Below, piece after piece: positions 19,578-33,433 of a stretch of 64,000 nt of DNA. The first letter of the stretch is position 1; the number at the start of each line of letters is the position of its first letter. Both the position numbers and the translations under genes were made by a program. The DNA comes from Mycobacterium colombiense CECT 3035 (lineage in GTDB: Bacteria > Actinomycetota > Actinomycetes > Mycobacteriales > Mycobacteriaceae). Location of the stretch: contig NZ_CP020821.1 of NCBI RefSeq assembly GCF_002105755.1, forward strand, positions 2,046,001 to 2,110,000. The letters are read 5' to 3'. The notes under the pieces were generated by a model. The model was given only the letters and a program-made list of their open reading frames with translations. It had not been told where the DNA came from and did no database searches.

Positions 19578-20636
19578 TCATCGACGACCGCGCGAGCCCG
19601 TCGCCCGGCGCGACGCCCGGTTCATCGTCAGACCGGGCTCTTCAAACTTCGCATAGGCGTCGACGATCTCCGAGACCAGCCGGTGGCGGACCACATCCAC
19701 GCTGGTCAGCTCCGAGACGTGGATGTCGTCCACGCGGTCCAGGATTTCCATCGCCGAGCGCAGCCCCGACTTGGCGCCGCCGGGCAGGTCGACCTGCGTG
19801 ATGTCGCCGGTGACAACGATCTTCGATCCGAAGCCGAGCCGGGTCAGGAACATCTTCATCTGCTCGGCCGTGGTGTTCTGCGCCTCGTCGAGGACGATGA
19901 ACGCGGAATTCAACGTCCTACCACGCATGTAGGCCAGGGGGGCCACCTCGATGACGCCGGCGGTCATCAGTTTGGGGATCAGCTCGGGATCCATCATGTC
20001 GTACAGCGCGTCATACAACGGCCGCAGATACGGGTCGATCTTCTCGCTGAGCGTGCCGGGCAAAAAGCCAAGGCGCTCACCGGCTTCCACGGCCGGGCGG
20101 GTCAAGATGATGCGGCTGACCTGTTTGGTCTGCAGGGCGTTGACCGCCTTGGCCATGGCCAGATAGGTCTTGCCGGTGCCGGCCGGTCCGACCCCGAAGA
20201 CGATGGTGTTGGCGTCGATGGCGTCGACATAGCGCTTCTGGTTGAGCGTCTTGGGCCGGATCGTCTTTCCGCGCCGGGACAGGATGTCGAGCGTCAGCAC
20301 TTCGGCCGGTGACTCGTTGTCGGTGCCGGCCAGCATGGCGACGCTGTGCCGGACCACCTCCGGGGTCAACGACTGTCCCCCGGCGACGATGGCGACCAGC
20401 TCGGAGATCACCCGCTCGGCGAGCGCGACGTCGGCGGGCTCACCGGCGACGGTGAGTGCATTGCCACGCACGTGCAGGTCGGCGTTCAGGCTGCGCTCCA
20501 GGGCCCGTAGGTTCTGGTCCGCCGAACCCAGCAGGCCCATGACGACATCGGGCGGAACGTCGATGCTGCTGCGAACCTGAGCAGAGGCCGGGACGGCGCC
20601 GGCTGCGTCAGCAGCGCTGGTCTCGCGGGGCGTCAC
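19578..20636 (-). CDS. phoH: PhoH-family ATPase
   Basis: A 352-residue cytoplasmic ATPase, the length I recall for PhoH1 (Rv2368c). Walker A is GPAGTGKTYLAMA, Walker B FIVLDEAQNTT, with downstream TGDITQVDLP. An N-terminal KH-like region (DLHVRGNALTVAGE) precedes the P-loop domain. The start is GTG at 20636. It heads the phoH-ybeY-X-corC-era string. The RNA or phosphate-stress role of the family is not settled. Confidence 0.94.
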   Translation of the reverse strand: MTPRETSAADAAGAVPASAQVRSSIDVPPDVVMGLLGSADQNLRALERSLNADLHVRGNALTVAGEPADVALAERVISELVAIVAGGQSLTPEVVRHSVAMLAGTDNESPAEVLTLDILSRRGKTIRPKTLNQKRYVDAIDANTIVFGVGPAGTGKTYLAMAKAVNALQTKQVSRIILTRPAVEAGERLGFLPGTLSEKIDPYLRPLYDALYDMMDPELIPKLMTAGVIEVAPLAYMRGRTLNSAFIVLDEAQNTTAEQMKMFLTRLGFGSKIVVTGDITQVDLPGGAKSGLRSAMEILDRVDDIHVSELTSVDVVRHRLVSEIVDAYAKFEEPGLTMNRASRRATGSRGRR

Positions 20637-20692
20637 GTGGCTCTCGATGCCTGCTTTCTCGGCTTGTCGGTGGGTTGCTGGGCCGTCTCAGT

Positions 20693-21541
20693 CTACGCCG
20701 AGGGCCCGGGTTGGTCAGTGTTCAGCAACGTACTCGACGACGGGCCGGTGTCGCGAACCTGCAGCGTGTGGCCGTTTGCCGGAATGTCGCCGCGCCGGTC
20801 CCAGCGCGGCGTCAGGACGCCGAGCGCGCCCAGGGCCACCGCCGCCGCTGTCGACGTCCGCAGCACCTGGGGACCGAGCCGCACGGCCGCCGCTCCCGCG
20901 TCGGACAGCGCCGCCATCTCGTCGTCGGCGATCCCACCTTCGGGGCCGACGACGAGCAGCAGCGATTTCGCTTGTGCCAGCCCGATATCGGCCAGCCGGT
21001 CGGTCGCCGACTCGTGCAGGGCCAGCGCCGTCGCCCCGGCGGCCACCTCGTCGCGGATACGCCGCGTCAGCTCCGCGGTGGACAGCACGCCGTCGACCGG
21101 CGGGATGTGGGCCCGGCGGGATTGCCGGGCCGCGGACCGGACGACGGCACGCCAGCGACGCAACCCCTTGTCCACCCGGTTGCCCTGCCAGTTGGCCACG
21201 CACCGCGCGGCCTGCCACGCCAGGAACGCGTCGGCTCCGGCCTCGGTGGCCAGCTCGATGGCCAGCTCCGAACGTTCCGACTTGGGCAGCGCCTGCACGA
21301 CCGTCACGGCCGGGGACCCCGGCGGGACGTTCCAGCGCTGCAGCACCCGAGCGCGCAGGCCGTCGCGCCCGGCGTGCTCCACCTCGCAGTGGGCCAGGGC
21401 TCCGGCGCCGTCACCCAGCACGAGTTGCTCGCCGGGACGGAGCCGCCGCACGGTGGCGGCGTGAAAGCCCTCGTCACCGCCCAGCACGGCGAGCGAGCCG
21501 GGCTGCGGCAGATCGTCGAGGTAGAACAGGGTCGCGACCAT
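20693..21541 (-). CDS. rsmE: 16S rRNA m3U1498 methyltransferase RsmE
   Basis: SPOUT-family enzyme that methylates U1498 of 16S rRNA using SAM. The knot motifs are [15 protein letters not shown] and [14 protein letters not shown]; the N-terminal PUA-like domain starts [15 protein letters not shown] at 21541 gives 282 residues. The C-terminal tail after [11 protein letters not shown] is some 20 residues longer than in Rv2372c as I recall it. It begins 16 bases after dnaJ2 ends, so hrcA-dnaJ2-rsmE is a likely operon. Genes Rv2369c-Rv2371 of M. tuberculosis are missing: phoH follows after only 56 bases. Confidence 0.94.
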   Translation of the reverse strand: MVATLFYLDDLPQPGSLAVLGGDEGFHAATVRRLRPGEQLVLGDGAGALAHCEVEHAGRDGLRARVLQRWNVPPGSPAVTVVQALPKSERSELAIELATEAGADAFLAWQAARCVANWQGNRVDKGLRRWRAVVRSAARQSRRAHIPPVDGVLSTAELTRRIRDEVAAGATALALHESATDRLADIGLAQAKSLLLVVGPEGGIADDEMAALSDAGAAAVRLGPQVLRTSTAAAVALGALGVLTPRWDRRGDIPANGHTLQVRDTGPSSSTLLNTDQPGPSA

Positions 21542-21557
21542 GCGCGCGCCTTCGCGG

Positions 21558-22706
21558 CTAGCGTCCGGTGAAGGTTTCGCGGAGTCGGCTGAACAGGCCG
21601 CCGCCGGCGTGGGTCGAGCGGACCTCGGGCACGTCGCGGCTGCGGCGCGTCTTGAACTCGCGCAGCAATTCGGTGTCGCGGTGATCGAGCCGGGCCGGAA
21701 CCACCACTTCCACGTGCACATGCAGATCGCCGCGGGTGCCGGACCGCAGGTGCGGCATGCCGTGGCCGCGCAGCGTGATGACCGACGCCGGTTGGGTGCC
21801 GGGCGGGATGGTGATCTCGCTGACGCCGTCCAGGATGGCGTCGACGGTGACGGTGGCGCCCAGCGCCGCGTCGGCCATCGGCACCGAGACGGTGCAATGC
21901 AGGTCGTCGCCCTCGCGGACGAACACGTCGTGGGGCTGTTCGTGCACCTCGACGTAGAGGTCACCGGCCGGCCCGCCGCCGGGCCCGACCTCGCCCTGGG
22001 CGGCCAGCCGCACGCGCATCCCGTCGCCGACACCGGCGGGGATCTTGACGCTGATCTCGCGACGGGCCCGCACCCGGCCGTCGCCCATGCACTGATGACA
22101 CGGGTCGGGGATGACGACGCCGACGCCGCGACAGGTCGGGCACGGCCGCGAGGTCATCACCTGTCCCAGCAGCGAGCGCTGCACGGTTTGGACCTCGCCG
22201 CGGCCGCCGCAGGTGTCGCACGGCACCGGCGCCGAATCGCCGTTGGTGCCCTTGCCCTGGCATCGGTCGCACAGCACCGCGGTGTCGACGGTGACCTGCT
22301 TGGTGACGCCGGTGGCGCACTCCTCGAGGTCGAGCCGCATCCGCAGCAGCGAGTCCGAGCCCGGCCGCACCCGCCCGATCGGGCCGCGAGAGGTCCCGCC
22401 GCCGCTGAAGCCGCCGCCGAAGAAGGCCTCGAACACGTCGCCCAGGCCGCCGAAGCCGGCGCCGAAGCCGCCGCCCGCCGCGGCCGCGCCCTCCATCGGG
22501 TCGCCGCCCAGGTCGACGACCCGCCGCTTCTCGGGGTCGCTCAGCACCTCGTAGGCGACGCTGATCTCCTGGAATTTCGCCTGCGCGGCCGCGTCAGGGT
22601 TGACGTCGGGATGCAGTTCGCGCGCCATCTTGCGATACGCGCGCTTGATCTCCGCGTCGCTGGCGTTTCTGCTCACGCCGAGTAGCCCGTAGTAATCGCG
22701 TGCCAC
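21558..22706 (-). CDS. dnaJ2: Chaperone protein DnaJ2
   Basis: Hsp40 co-chaperone of DnaK, 382 residues. The J domain carries HPD ([10 protein letters not shown]) near residue 34, followed by a Gly/Phe-rich linker ([23 protein letters not shown]), four CxxCxGxG zinc repeats ([32 protein letters not shown]), and the C-terminal substrate domain. The start is GTG at 22706 with GGAGAG upstream. It follows hrcA by 57 bases, as in M. tuberculosis (Rv2373c). Confidence 0.97.
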   Translation of the reverse strand: MARDYYGLLGVSRNASDAEIKRAYRKMARELHPDVNPDAAAQAKFQEISVAYEVLSDPEKRRVVDLGGDPMEGAAAAGGGFGAGFGGLGDVFEAFFGGGFSGGGTSRGPIGRVRPGSDSLLRMRLDLEECATGVTKQVTVDTAVLCDRCQGKGTNGDSAPVPCDTCGGRGEVQTVQRSLLGQVMTSRPCPTCRGVGVVIPDPCHQCMGDGRVRARREISVKIPAGVGDGMRVRLAAQGEVGPGGGPAGDLYVEVHEQPHDVFVREGDDLHCTVSVPMADAALGATVTVDAILDGVSEITIPPGTQPASVITLRGHGMPHLRSGTRGDLHVHVEVVVPARLDHRDTELLREFKTRRSRDVPEVRSTHAGGGLFSRLRETFTGR

Positions 22707-22763
22707 GCTTGACTCTCCTATACCTGGTCTTTCCCCGCGCCTACCGACCCTGCGGGTGCGCGT

Positions 22764-23831
<1,068 letters not shown>

Positions 23832-24032
23832 TCATTTTACGGGCTCTTGCGGCGCCGACCGTTATCAGCGGCGGTTCGGCGGACTCGGCGGCCGCGGGGT
23901 CGTCGGCGCGGAAAGGGCGGCGGCGCCCGGACGACTTTCTTCGCACGCATCGGTGCTGTCGAACGCCGCTGCCGCTAGCCTTTCCAGAATGAACCGGTCG
24001 GGCCGCAGCAATGAGTCGGGAAGGGCCGGCCG

Positions 24033-24347
24033 ATGATTTTCAAGGGCGTACGCGACGGCAAGCCGTATCCCGAACACAACCTGTCCTACCGGGATTGGTC
24101 CCAGATCCCGCCGCAGCAGATCCGGCTCGACGAATTGGTCACCACCACAACGGTGCTCGCACTGGACCGCCTGCTCTCCGAGGACTCCACCTTCTACGGC
24201 GATCTCTTCCCGCACGCGGTGCGGTGGAAGGGCATCACCTATCTCGAAGACGGCCTGCATCGTGCGGTGCGCGCCGCGCTGCGGAACCGCACCGTGCTGC
24301 ACGCCCGCGTGTACGACATGGATATGCCGCTGGGCGCGCCCGGCTAA
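24033..24347 (+). CDS. Conserved mycobacterial protein (Rv2375-like)
   Basis: A 104-residue cytoplasmic protein without a known role, matching Rv2375 in size, position and orientation. The sequence is well structured (GKPYPEHNLSYRDWSQIPPQQI near the N-terminus; a helical middle LDELVTTTTVLALDRLLSED) with no catalytic motif, signal or membrane helix. ATG at 24033 follows GGAAGG. It diverges from hrcA across a 237-base gap. Confidence 0.85.
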   Translation: MIFKGVRDGKPYPEHNLSYRDWSQIPPQQIRLDELVTTTTVLALDRLLSEDSTFYGDLFPHAVRWKGITYLEDGLHRAVRAALRNRTVLHARVYDMDMPLGAPG

Positions 24348-24424
24348 CGGTCACGTTCGGGCTTCGTCGCGTGTCGACCTAGTAGGGACGTTGGTCAACG
24401 ACACGACTTGCCAGGAGGATCGCC

Positions 24425-25021
24425 ATGCCACGGCTGCAAGGAGTCTCCGACCGCGACGCCGGCCTCGGCGCCAAGATCGCCTTCTTTTTCACCAAGCGCA
24501 AGCTCGCGCAGATGACCGGGCTGGAAACCGCGGGGATGCTGGAGCCGCTGCGGATGTATGCGCACATCCCGCGATTGCTCAACGCCTACGGCAAGTTGGA
24601 GCAGGCCGAATCGAAGCTGGACGTCCTCAGTCCCCGCCAGCGGGCGCTGGCCGAGTTGAAGGCGGCGACGACGGTGCGCTGCGAATACTGCATCGACCTC
24701 GGCTCACAGATCGCGCGGCGCTGGGGCATGACCGACGAAGAGCTGTTGGCCCTCGCCGATTATCAGAACGCGGCGTGCTTTTCCGACGTCGACAAGCTGA
24801 TCCTGCGGTACGCCACCGCGATCAGCCGCACTCCGGTGGAGGTGAGCGACGAACTGTTCGACGCGCTGCGCGCGCACTTCGACGCCGCGCAGCTCGTCGG
24901 CCTGACGCACGTGATCACGCTGGGCAACCTTCGGGCCCGGTTCAACATCGCACTCGACATCGGGTCGTCGGGCTTTTCTGGTGACCGGGTGTGTGCCTTA
25001 CCCGAGACCGATCGGCCGTGA
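24425..25021 (+). CDS. Carboxymuconolactone decarboxylase/AhpD-family protein
   Basis: A 198-residue alpha-helical protein of the CMD/AhpD family. The redox-type motif is CEYC (Cys86, Cys89) in TTVRCEYCIDLGSQIARR; the His that usually follows the second Cys is not in its usual place, so a classical AhpD proton relay is doubtful. CCAGGAGG stands just before the ATG. Its stop overlaps the GTG of the sigma factor (GTGA), so the two are coupled. CMD proteins are the commonest genetic partners of ECF41 sigma factors and are typically their regulatory target. The substrate is unknown. Confidence 0.88.
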   Translation: MPRLQGVSDRDAGLGAKIAFFFTKRKLAQMTGLETAGMLEPLRMYAHIPRLLNAYGKLEQAESKLDVLSPRQRALAELKAATTVRCEYCIDLGSQIARRWGMTDEELLALADYQNAACFSDVDKLILRYATAISRTPVEVSDELFDALRAHFDAAQLVGLTHVITLGNLRARFNIALDIGSSGFSGDRVCALPETDRP

Positions 25022-25926
25022 CGAAGCCGGACGCGTCACTGGCGGCACTGTCGGCACGCTTCGAGGCGGCCCGACCGCAGCTGGGCGCTATCGCCTACCG
25101 GATGCTGGGCTCGATCGACGACGCCCAGGATGCGGTGCAGGAGGCGTGGCTGCGGTTGAGCCGCACCGCCGGATCCGGCGGCGGGGACGGCATCGCCAAC
25201 CTGGACGCCTGGCTGACCACGGTGGTGGCGCGCATCTGCCTGAACCTGTTGCGCGACCGCCGGACTCACGGCGGCGAGGAGTTGGTCGGTCATGTGCCGG
25301 ATCCGGTCGTGGAGGCCGAGGGCGAATTCGATCCCGAGCACCGCGCGATGCTGGCCGACGCCGTGGGGCTGGCGCTGTTCGTGGTGCTGGATACCTTGCC
25401 GCCGGCCGAGCGGCTGGCGTTCGTGCTGCACGACGTCTTCACCGTGCCGTTCGATCAGATCGCGGCCATCGTCGACCGGACGCCGGAGTCGGCCCGCAAG
25501 CTGGCGAGCCGGGCACGACGCCGCATCGAGCAGGCCGAGCCGGTGCCCGACGGCGGGTTGGCCGCGCAACGCGAGGTGGTCGACGCGTTCTTCGCGGCGG
25601 GGCGCAGCGGCGACTTCGACCGCCTCGTCGCGGTGCTCCATCCCGACGTGGAGTTGCGGGGTGATTTCGGCGCCGCCGCGGCCGTCTTCCGCGCCCGGGG
25701 CGCGGCCTCGGTGGCCAAGCTGGCCCGCGGTTACGCGGGCCCGGAGCGGGAGGTGCGTGCGGCGATCGTCAACGGCGCCGCCGGCGCGGTGATTTTCATC
25801 GCCGGCCGGGCGGCGTCCGTCATGGGTTTCGTGGTGCGCGACGGCCGGATCCGCGCGATCGATGTGCTCGCGGATCCGGCCCGCATCGCCCGGTTAGACC
25901 TGCGCGCCGTGCGCGCAGGTCACTGA
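25018..25926 (+). CDS. ECF41-type RNA polymerase sigma factor with SnoaL-like C-terminal domain
   Basis: A 302-residue extracytoplasmic-function sigma factor. Region 2 ([22 protein letters not shown]) and region 4 ([38 protein letters not shown]) are clear. The linker has the [10 protein letters not shown] version of the ECF41 WLPEP motif, and residues about 190-300 form a fused NTF2/SnoaL-like domain ([30 protein letters not shown]). In the ECF41 group this extension acts as a built-in regulator in place of an anti-sigma factor. GTG at 25018 was chosen for its GTGA overlap with the CMD gene. The stop runs a few bases past the convergent cfp2 stop. Confidence 0.9.
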   Translation: MTKPDASLAALSARFEAARPQLGAIAYRMLGSIDDAQDAVQEAWLRLSRTAGSGGGDGIANLDAWLTTVVARICLNLLRDRRTHGGEELVGHVPDPVVEAEGEFDPEHRAMLADAVGLALFVVLDTLPPAERLAFVLHDVFTVPFDQIAAIVDRTPESARKLASRARRRIEQAEPVPDGGLAAQREVVDAFFAAGRSGDFDRLVAVLHPDVELRGDFGAAAAVFRARGAASVAKLARGYAGPEREVRAAIVNGAAGAVIFIAGRAASVMGFVVRDGRIRAIDVLADPARIARLDLRAVRAGH

Positions 25927-26441
25927 CCGGCGGCCTGCAGCAGCTCCATCGCCGACGCGCGCGACAGCACCCAACCGCCCTGATTGACGAAGGTGACGTT
26001 CTGCGTGACCGGCGACGGCAGCTTGGGGCCGGACACCGCGACGTCGGCCGTCGCCGAACCGGCCGCGGCCGGCTGGATGTTCGTGACGTCGAACGACAGC
26101 GGCAGGTCGCCGTTCTTGGCGGCCTTCTGCAGCTTCTTGTCCGCGACGTGCGCTTCCATGCCACTGATGCCGCCCTGGACCAGGTTGCCCTTGCTGTTGA
26201 ACGAGACGTTCGGGTCGGCGAGGCTGTTCAGCACGCCCGTCAGCTGATCGGGTGTCGGCACGTTGGCACCGGCAACCGGCTGCGCCGGCGGCGGATCCTG
26301 CGGAAGCGGCGCACCGACAGTGGCGAGCCGCACCCCGGCAACCAGCGAACTCGGCGTCGCGACGGAGGCCACGCCGGCGGCGGCGCCCCCGACGATGGCC
26401 AGCGCCGCCACCCCGGTGGCAATGGTCTTAACGGTCTTCAT
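25920..26441 (-). CDS. cfp2: Low molecular weight secreted antigen Cfp2/MTB12, copy 1
   Basis: A 173-residue secreted protein, the clear counterpart of Rv2376c: the C-terminal half with [19 protein letters not shown] and [20 protein letters not shown] is nearly the same. The signal peptide spans about 1-30 ([10 protein letters not shown] followed by an Ala/Gly/Val stretch), then a short Pro-rich linker ([11 protein letters not shown]). ATG at 26441 follows GAAGGGGG. Function is unknown; the family is known as a T-cell antigen in culture filtrate. A second copy lies immediately upstream. Its 3' end overlaps that of the sigma factor gene. Confidence 0.93.
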   Translation of the reverse strand: MKTVKTIATGVAALAIVGGAAAGVASVATPSSLVAGVRLATVGAPLPQDPPPAQPVAGANVPTPDQLTGVLNSLADPNVSFNSKGNLVQGGISGMEAHVADKKLQKAAKNGDLPLSFDVTNIQPAAAGSATADVAVSGPKLPSPVTQNVTFVNQGGWVLSRASAMELLQAAGQ

Positions 26442-26540
26442 GGTTCCCCCTTCGGTGGGCACGGATTCGACGCAAGGTTGGCAATCCGCACCGCCTGTCA
26501 CGGCGGCGCGGACGGTGTTGGTGTGCCCGTTGCGTCTGGT

Positions 26541-26574
26541 ATTTCGTGTCTCGGCATCGATACGTTACGGCGAC
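26541..26574 (-). promoter_or_regulatory. Conserved upstream block of cfp2 copy 1
   Basis: About 100 bases before the cfp2 start, the + strand reads TTCGTGTCTCG then ACGTTACGGCGAC. Nearly the same pair of blocks occurs about 110 bases before copy 2. Conservation outside the coding region suggests a shared promoter or regulator site. It lies in a 309-base gap between the two genes; the rest of the gap holds the terminator at 26675-26707. Confidence 0.5.
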
Positions 26575-26674
26575 CCGATGTGGAAAAAACCAGAGCACAC
26601 TGTGCGCCCGCTGTGCGGGGACGTGGGTGGGTGCGCCGGCAGGCGACAGGTCACCAGGGGAACTGAAAGGCAAA

Positions 26675-26707
26675 ACCCCATGCGCCGCCTTGCGGGGCGC
26701 ATGGGGT
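26675..26707 (-). terminator. Intrinsic terminator after cfp2 copy 2
   Basis: A perfect 12-base stem (ACCCCATGCGCC / GGCGCATGGGGT) with a nine-base loop, followed on the minus strand by a short T run (TTTTG). It lies 44 bases beyond the stop of the 26751-27287 gene and separates the two antigen genes. Confidence 0.8.
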
Positions 26708-26750
26708 CTGCTTGAACTGTCGCTGCTGCTCGGCGAATTCGCCGAACCGC

Positions 26751-27287
26751 CTAGTTCATCGCCGTCGCCGCCTGAATCAGCGCGATCGCCGCGTCGTGCT
26801 GCAAAACCCAGTTTCCGTTCTGGTTGACGAACACCAGGTGCTTGTTGACCGGCCCGGCGAACTTCGGGCCCGTGATGCCGACGTCGGCCTGGGCCATGTT
26901 CGGGCCCGCCGGCGCGATGTTCGTCACGTTGAACTGCTCGGGGAAGTTCCCGTTCCGGTAGGCCTTCCGCAGGTCGTGGTCGGCCACCATACCCTCGTTT
27001 TGAGGGATGCCGTTTTCAACGAGGTTGTTCTTGTCCCGGTAGTTGACGCCGGGGTCGGTTACCTGGTTGCAGAGGTTGGCCAGTTGATCCGCCGCCGGCA
27101 ACTGCCCCGGCGCACCCGGCGGCGGGGGCGGAGGCGGCGGCGGGTCCTGCGGCAGTGGCGCGCCGACCGCAGCCAGTTGCACCTGATCCAGACCGATCGG
27201 TGCTGCAATGGAAGCCACACCGGCGGCGGCGCCGCCAATGACGGTCAGTGCCGCCACGCCCGTGGCAATGGACTTCACGGATTTCAC
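26751..27287 (-). CDS. Cfp2/MTB12-like secreted protein, divergent copy 2
   Basis: A 178-residue paralogue of the neighbouring Cfp2. Shared features: signal peptide beginning VKSVKSIATG, the [10 protein letters not shown] linker, and a C-terminal domain with FNVTNIAPAGPNMAQADV and NKHLVFVNQNGNWVLQHDAA. It differs by a run of nine prolines after LPQD, two Cys-free substitutions in the core, and a changed Asn/Asp-rich middle. The GTG start at 27287 follows GAAGGGGG, as in copy 1. I recall only one member at this site in M. tuberculosis, so this is a tandem duplication followed by divergence. Function unknown. Confidence 0.9.
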   Translation of the reverse strand: MKSVKSIATGVAALTVIGGAAAGVASIAAPIGLDQVQLAAVGAPLPQDPPPPPPPPPGAPGQLPAADQLANLCNQVTDPGVNYRDKNNLVENGIPQNEGMVADHDLRKAYRNGNFPEQFNVTNIAPAGPNMAQADVGITGPKFAGPVNKHLVFVNQNGNWVLQHDAAIALIQAATAMN

Positions 27288-27396
27288 AGGTCCCCCTTCG
27301 ATGCACATGGACCGGGGCGGAAATCCTGCGGACGGCCGCACACGGTCACACGTCTCCATGGTTGAAGATGGTGTAAGTGTGCCCTGTGACTCGGCG

Positions 27397-27429
27397 TTTT
27401 GTGTCTCGAGTCGGTCACGTTACGACGAC
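27397..27429 (-). promoter_or_regulatory. Conserved upstream block of cfp2 copy 2
   Basis: Plus strand TTTGTGTCTCGA then CACGTTACGACGAC, matching the block upstream of copy 1 in sequence, order and spacing. It lies in the 227-base gap between mbtH and copy 2. Confidence 0.5.
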
Positions 27430-27514
27430 GCTACGGTCGCGACGTGTGAAAACGCGGTAATTGTTTTGTGCCGCAAGTGGGTAGCGACGAATTGACGCCC
27501 GCGCAGACCCCCTG

Positions 27515-27730
27515 TTACTCCGCGGCGAGCGCCTGGATCAAACTCTTGGGCCGGATGTCCGACCAGTTCTGTTCCACGTACTGCAGGCAGTCCGCGCGGC
27601 CGGCCTCACCGAACGCCACCCGCCAGCCGGCCGGTGTGTCAGCGAAGGCCGGCCACAGGCTGTGCTGGTCCTCGTCGTTGACCAGCACTACGAAGGTCGC
27701 GTTGTCGTCGTCAAAGGGGTTGGCGCTCAT
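27515..27730 (-). CDS. mbtH: MbtH protein, NRPS adenylation-domain activator
   Basis: A 71-residue founding-type MbtH-like protein that binds NRPS adenylation domains and supports their folding and activity. The family pattern is intact: FVVLVNDEDQHSLWPAF with its Ser-Leu-Trp-Pro, then PAGW and the terminal WSDIRPKSL. It is the last gene of the minus-strand mbt operon and its start lies 20 bases inside mbtG. Same length as Rv2377c. Confidence 0.97.
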   Translation of the reverse strand: MSANPFDDDNATFVVLVNDEDQHSLWPAFADTPAGWRVAFGEAGRADCLQYVEQNWSDIRPKSLIQALAAE

Positions 27731-28993
27731 CGTGTCTCCTTCTCACGGGATACTTGGACGGGCTGACGGTGGATCCCAACACCCGGTCGGATAGCAGTCC
27801 AAGGCAGCTCAGGTTCGGAAACCCGGGGCCCTGGGTGAGTCCTGACAGGTTCGGCAGGAACAACTTCGGTGTCACGTCGGTGACGGCCAGGTCATAACCT
27901 ATCGCCTCCTGCAGCCGTTCCGAAGTCAGGGGCCCGCCCAGACCGAGTTCCAGCAGATCGAGCGCGTCTTGGCTGAATAGCGGTGCGAACCAGAGCGAGT
28001 CGGCGCCGGAGCCATCGATGACGAGATCGAACCCGTGTACCGTCTCCAGATTCTCGCTGCCGCGGTTGGTGGACAGCGTCAACCGGATCTGCCCCTCCTT
28101 GCCCACCGCGTGGGCGACGCGGCCACGCAGGTGGTGGATGCGATCGTCGGCCAGCAACGCTTCCTGCACGTTGGACGAAAACACCCCGCGGTCGGTGCGG
28201 GCCAACGCGTCGCGGCGTTCGGCAAGCGTGAGGGCGGGCCAGTTGGTGGGATCGGAGAACAGCGAGTTCTCGAAGAATCCCTCGCCGCGGGTGAACAATG
28301 TGGCCTGCGGCGAAATCACGGTGATGCTGGAAACCCGGTGCCGGAACAGCTCATAGAGCATCGCCGCCGCCGTCTCGCCGCCGCCGACCACCGCGACGCG
28401 CTCCGCATTGATCCGGTCGTGGTTGGCGGCGCGGTCCCAGAACTGGGCGATCGACAGCATGCGGGGATTGCCGGGAAGCAAGGACTTTTCGGCCTGACCG
28501 GGGCCGGTGATCATCAACGCATCGGCGTGCACGGTGGTCTCGTGCGTGTGCAGCGCCCAGCGGTCGCCGGTGATCGCCAATCGTTCGACGTCACCGTGCA
28601 CGACGCTCATGCCGACGTGGTGCGCGACCCAATTCAGGTACTGGCTCCACCGGCGATGCGTCGGCGCCGGCCTGCCGCGGTCGATCCACTCGGCGAACGA
28701 CGCCGTCGCGATCAGATAGGACTGCCAGCTGTAGCGGGTCATCCGCTCATCGAGCTCGGCGTTACGGCGCGGCACCAGCGCCGAGCGGTACGGAAATCCG
28801 ACGTCTTTTTCCGGGCTGGTGCCGAGCCGGTGCGCGCCGTCGGTCCACCCGCCGCTGGCTTGCCAGTTCGCCGCGACGCCGATCCGCTCCACGGCGACCA
28901 CGTCGGGAACTTCGACGCCCATTTCGCGCAGCGCGAAGGCCTTGGCCGCCACGGCCACCGCCTTGGCGCCCGCGCCCACGATCGCAAGTGTGC

Positions 28994-28997
<4 letters not shown>
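27711..28997 (-). CDS. mbtG: L-lysine N6-monooxygenase MbtG
   Basis: Flavin-dependent hydroxylase that installs the hydroxamate oxygens on the lysine residues of mycobactin. The FAD site is [16 protein letters not shown] at the N-terminus and the NADPH site [14 protein letters not shown] near residue 200; ATGYD-type C-terminal region is represented by [13 protein letters not shown] at 28997 overlaps the mbtF stop (ATGA), giving 428 residues. The central region is very close to Rv2378c; only the last 15 residues diverge. Confidence 0.96.

Positions 28998-33429
<4,432 letters not shown>

Positions 33430-33433
<4 letters not shown>

Noticed and set aside
21542..22033. Upstream extension of the rsmE reading frame
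   Set aside because: It is a shadow of dnaJ2; RsmE homology begins at ATG 21541.
24348..24424. ECF41-type promoter (TGTCACA ... CGTC) before the CMD gene
   Set aside because: GGTCACG and CGTC occur, but only nine bases apart instead of about 16-18; no convincing pair was found.
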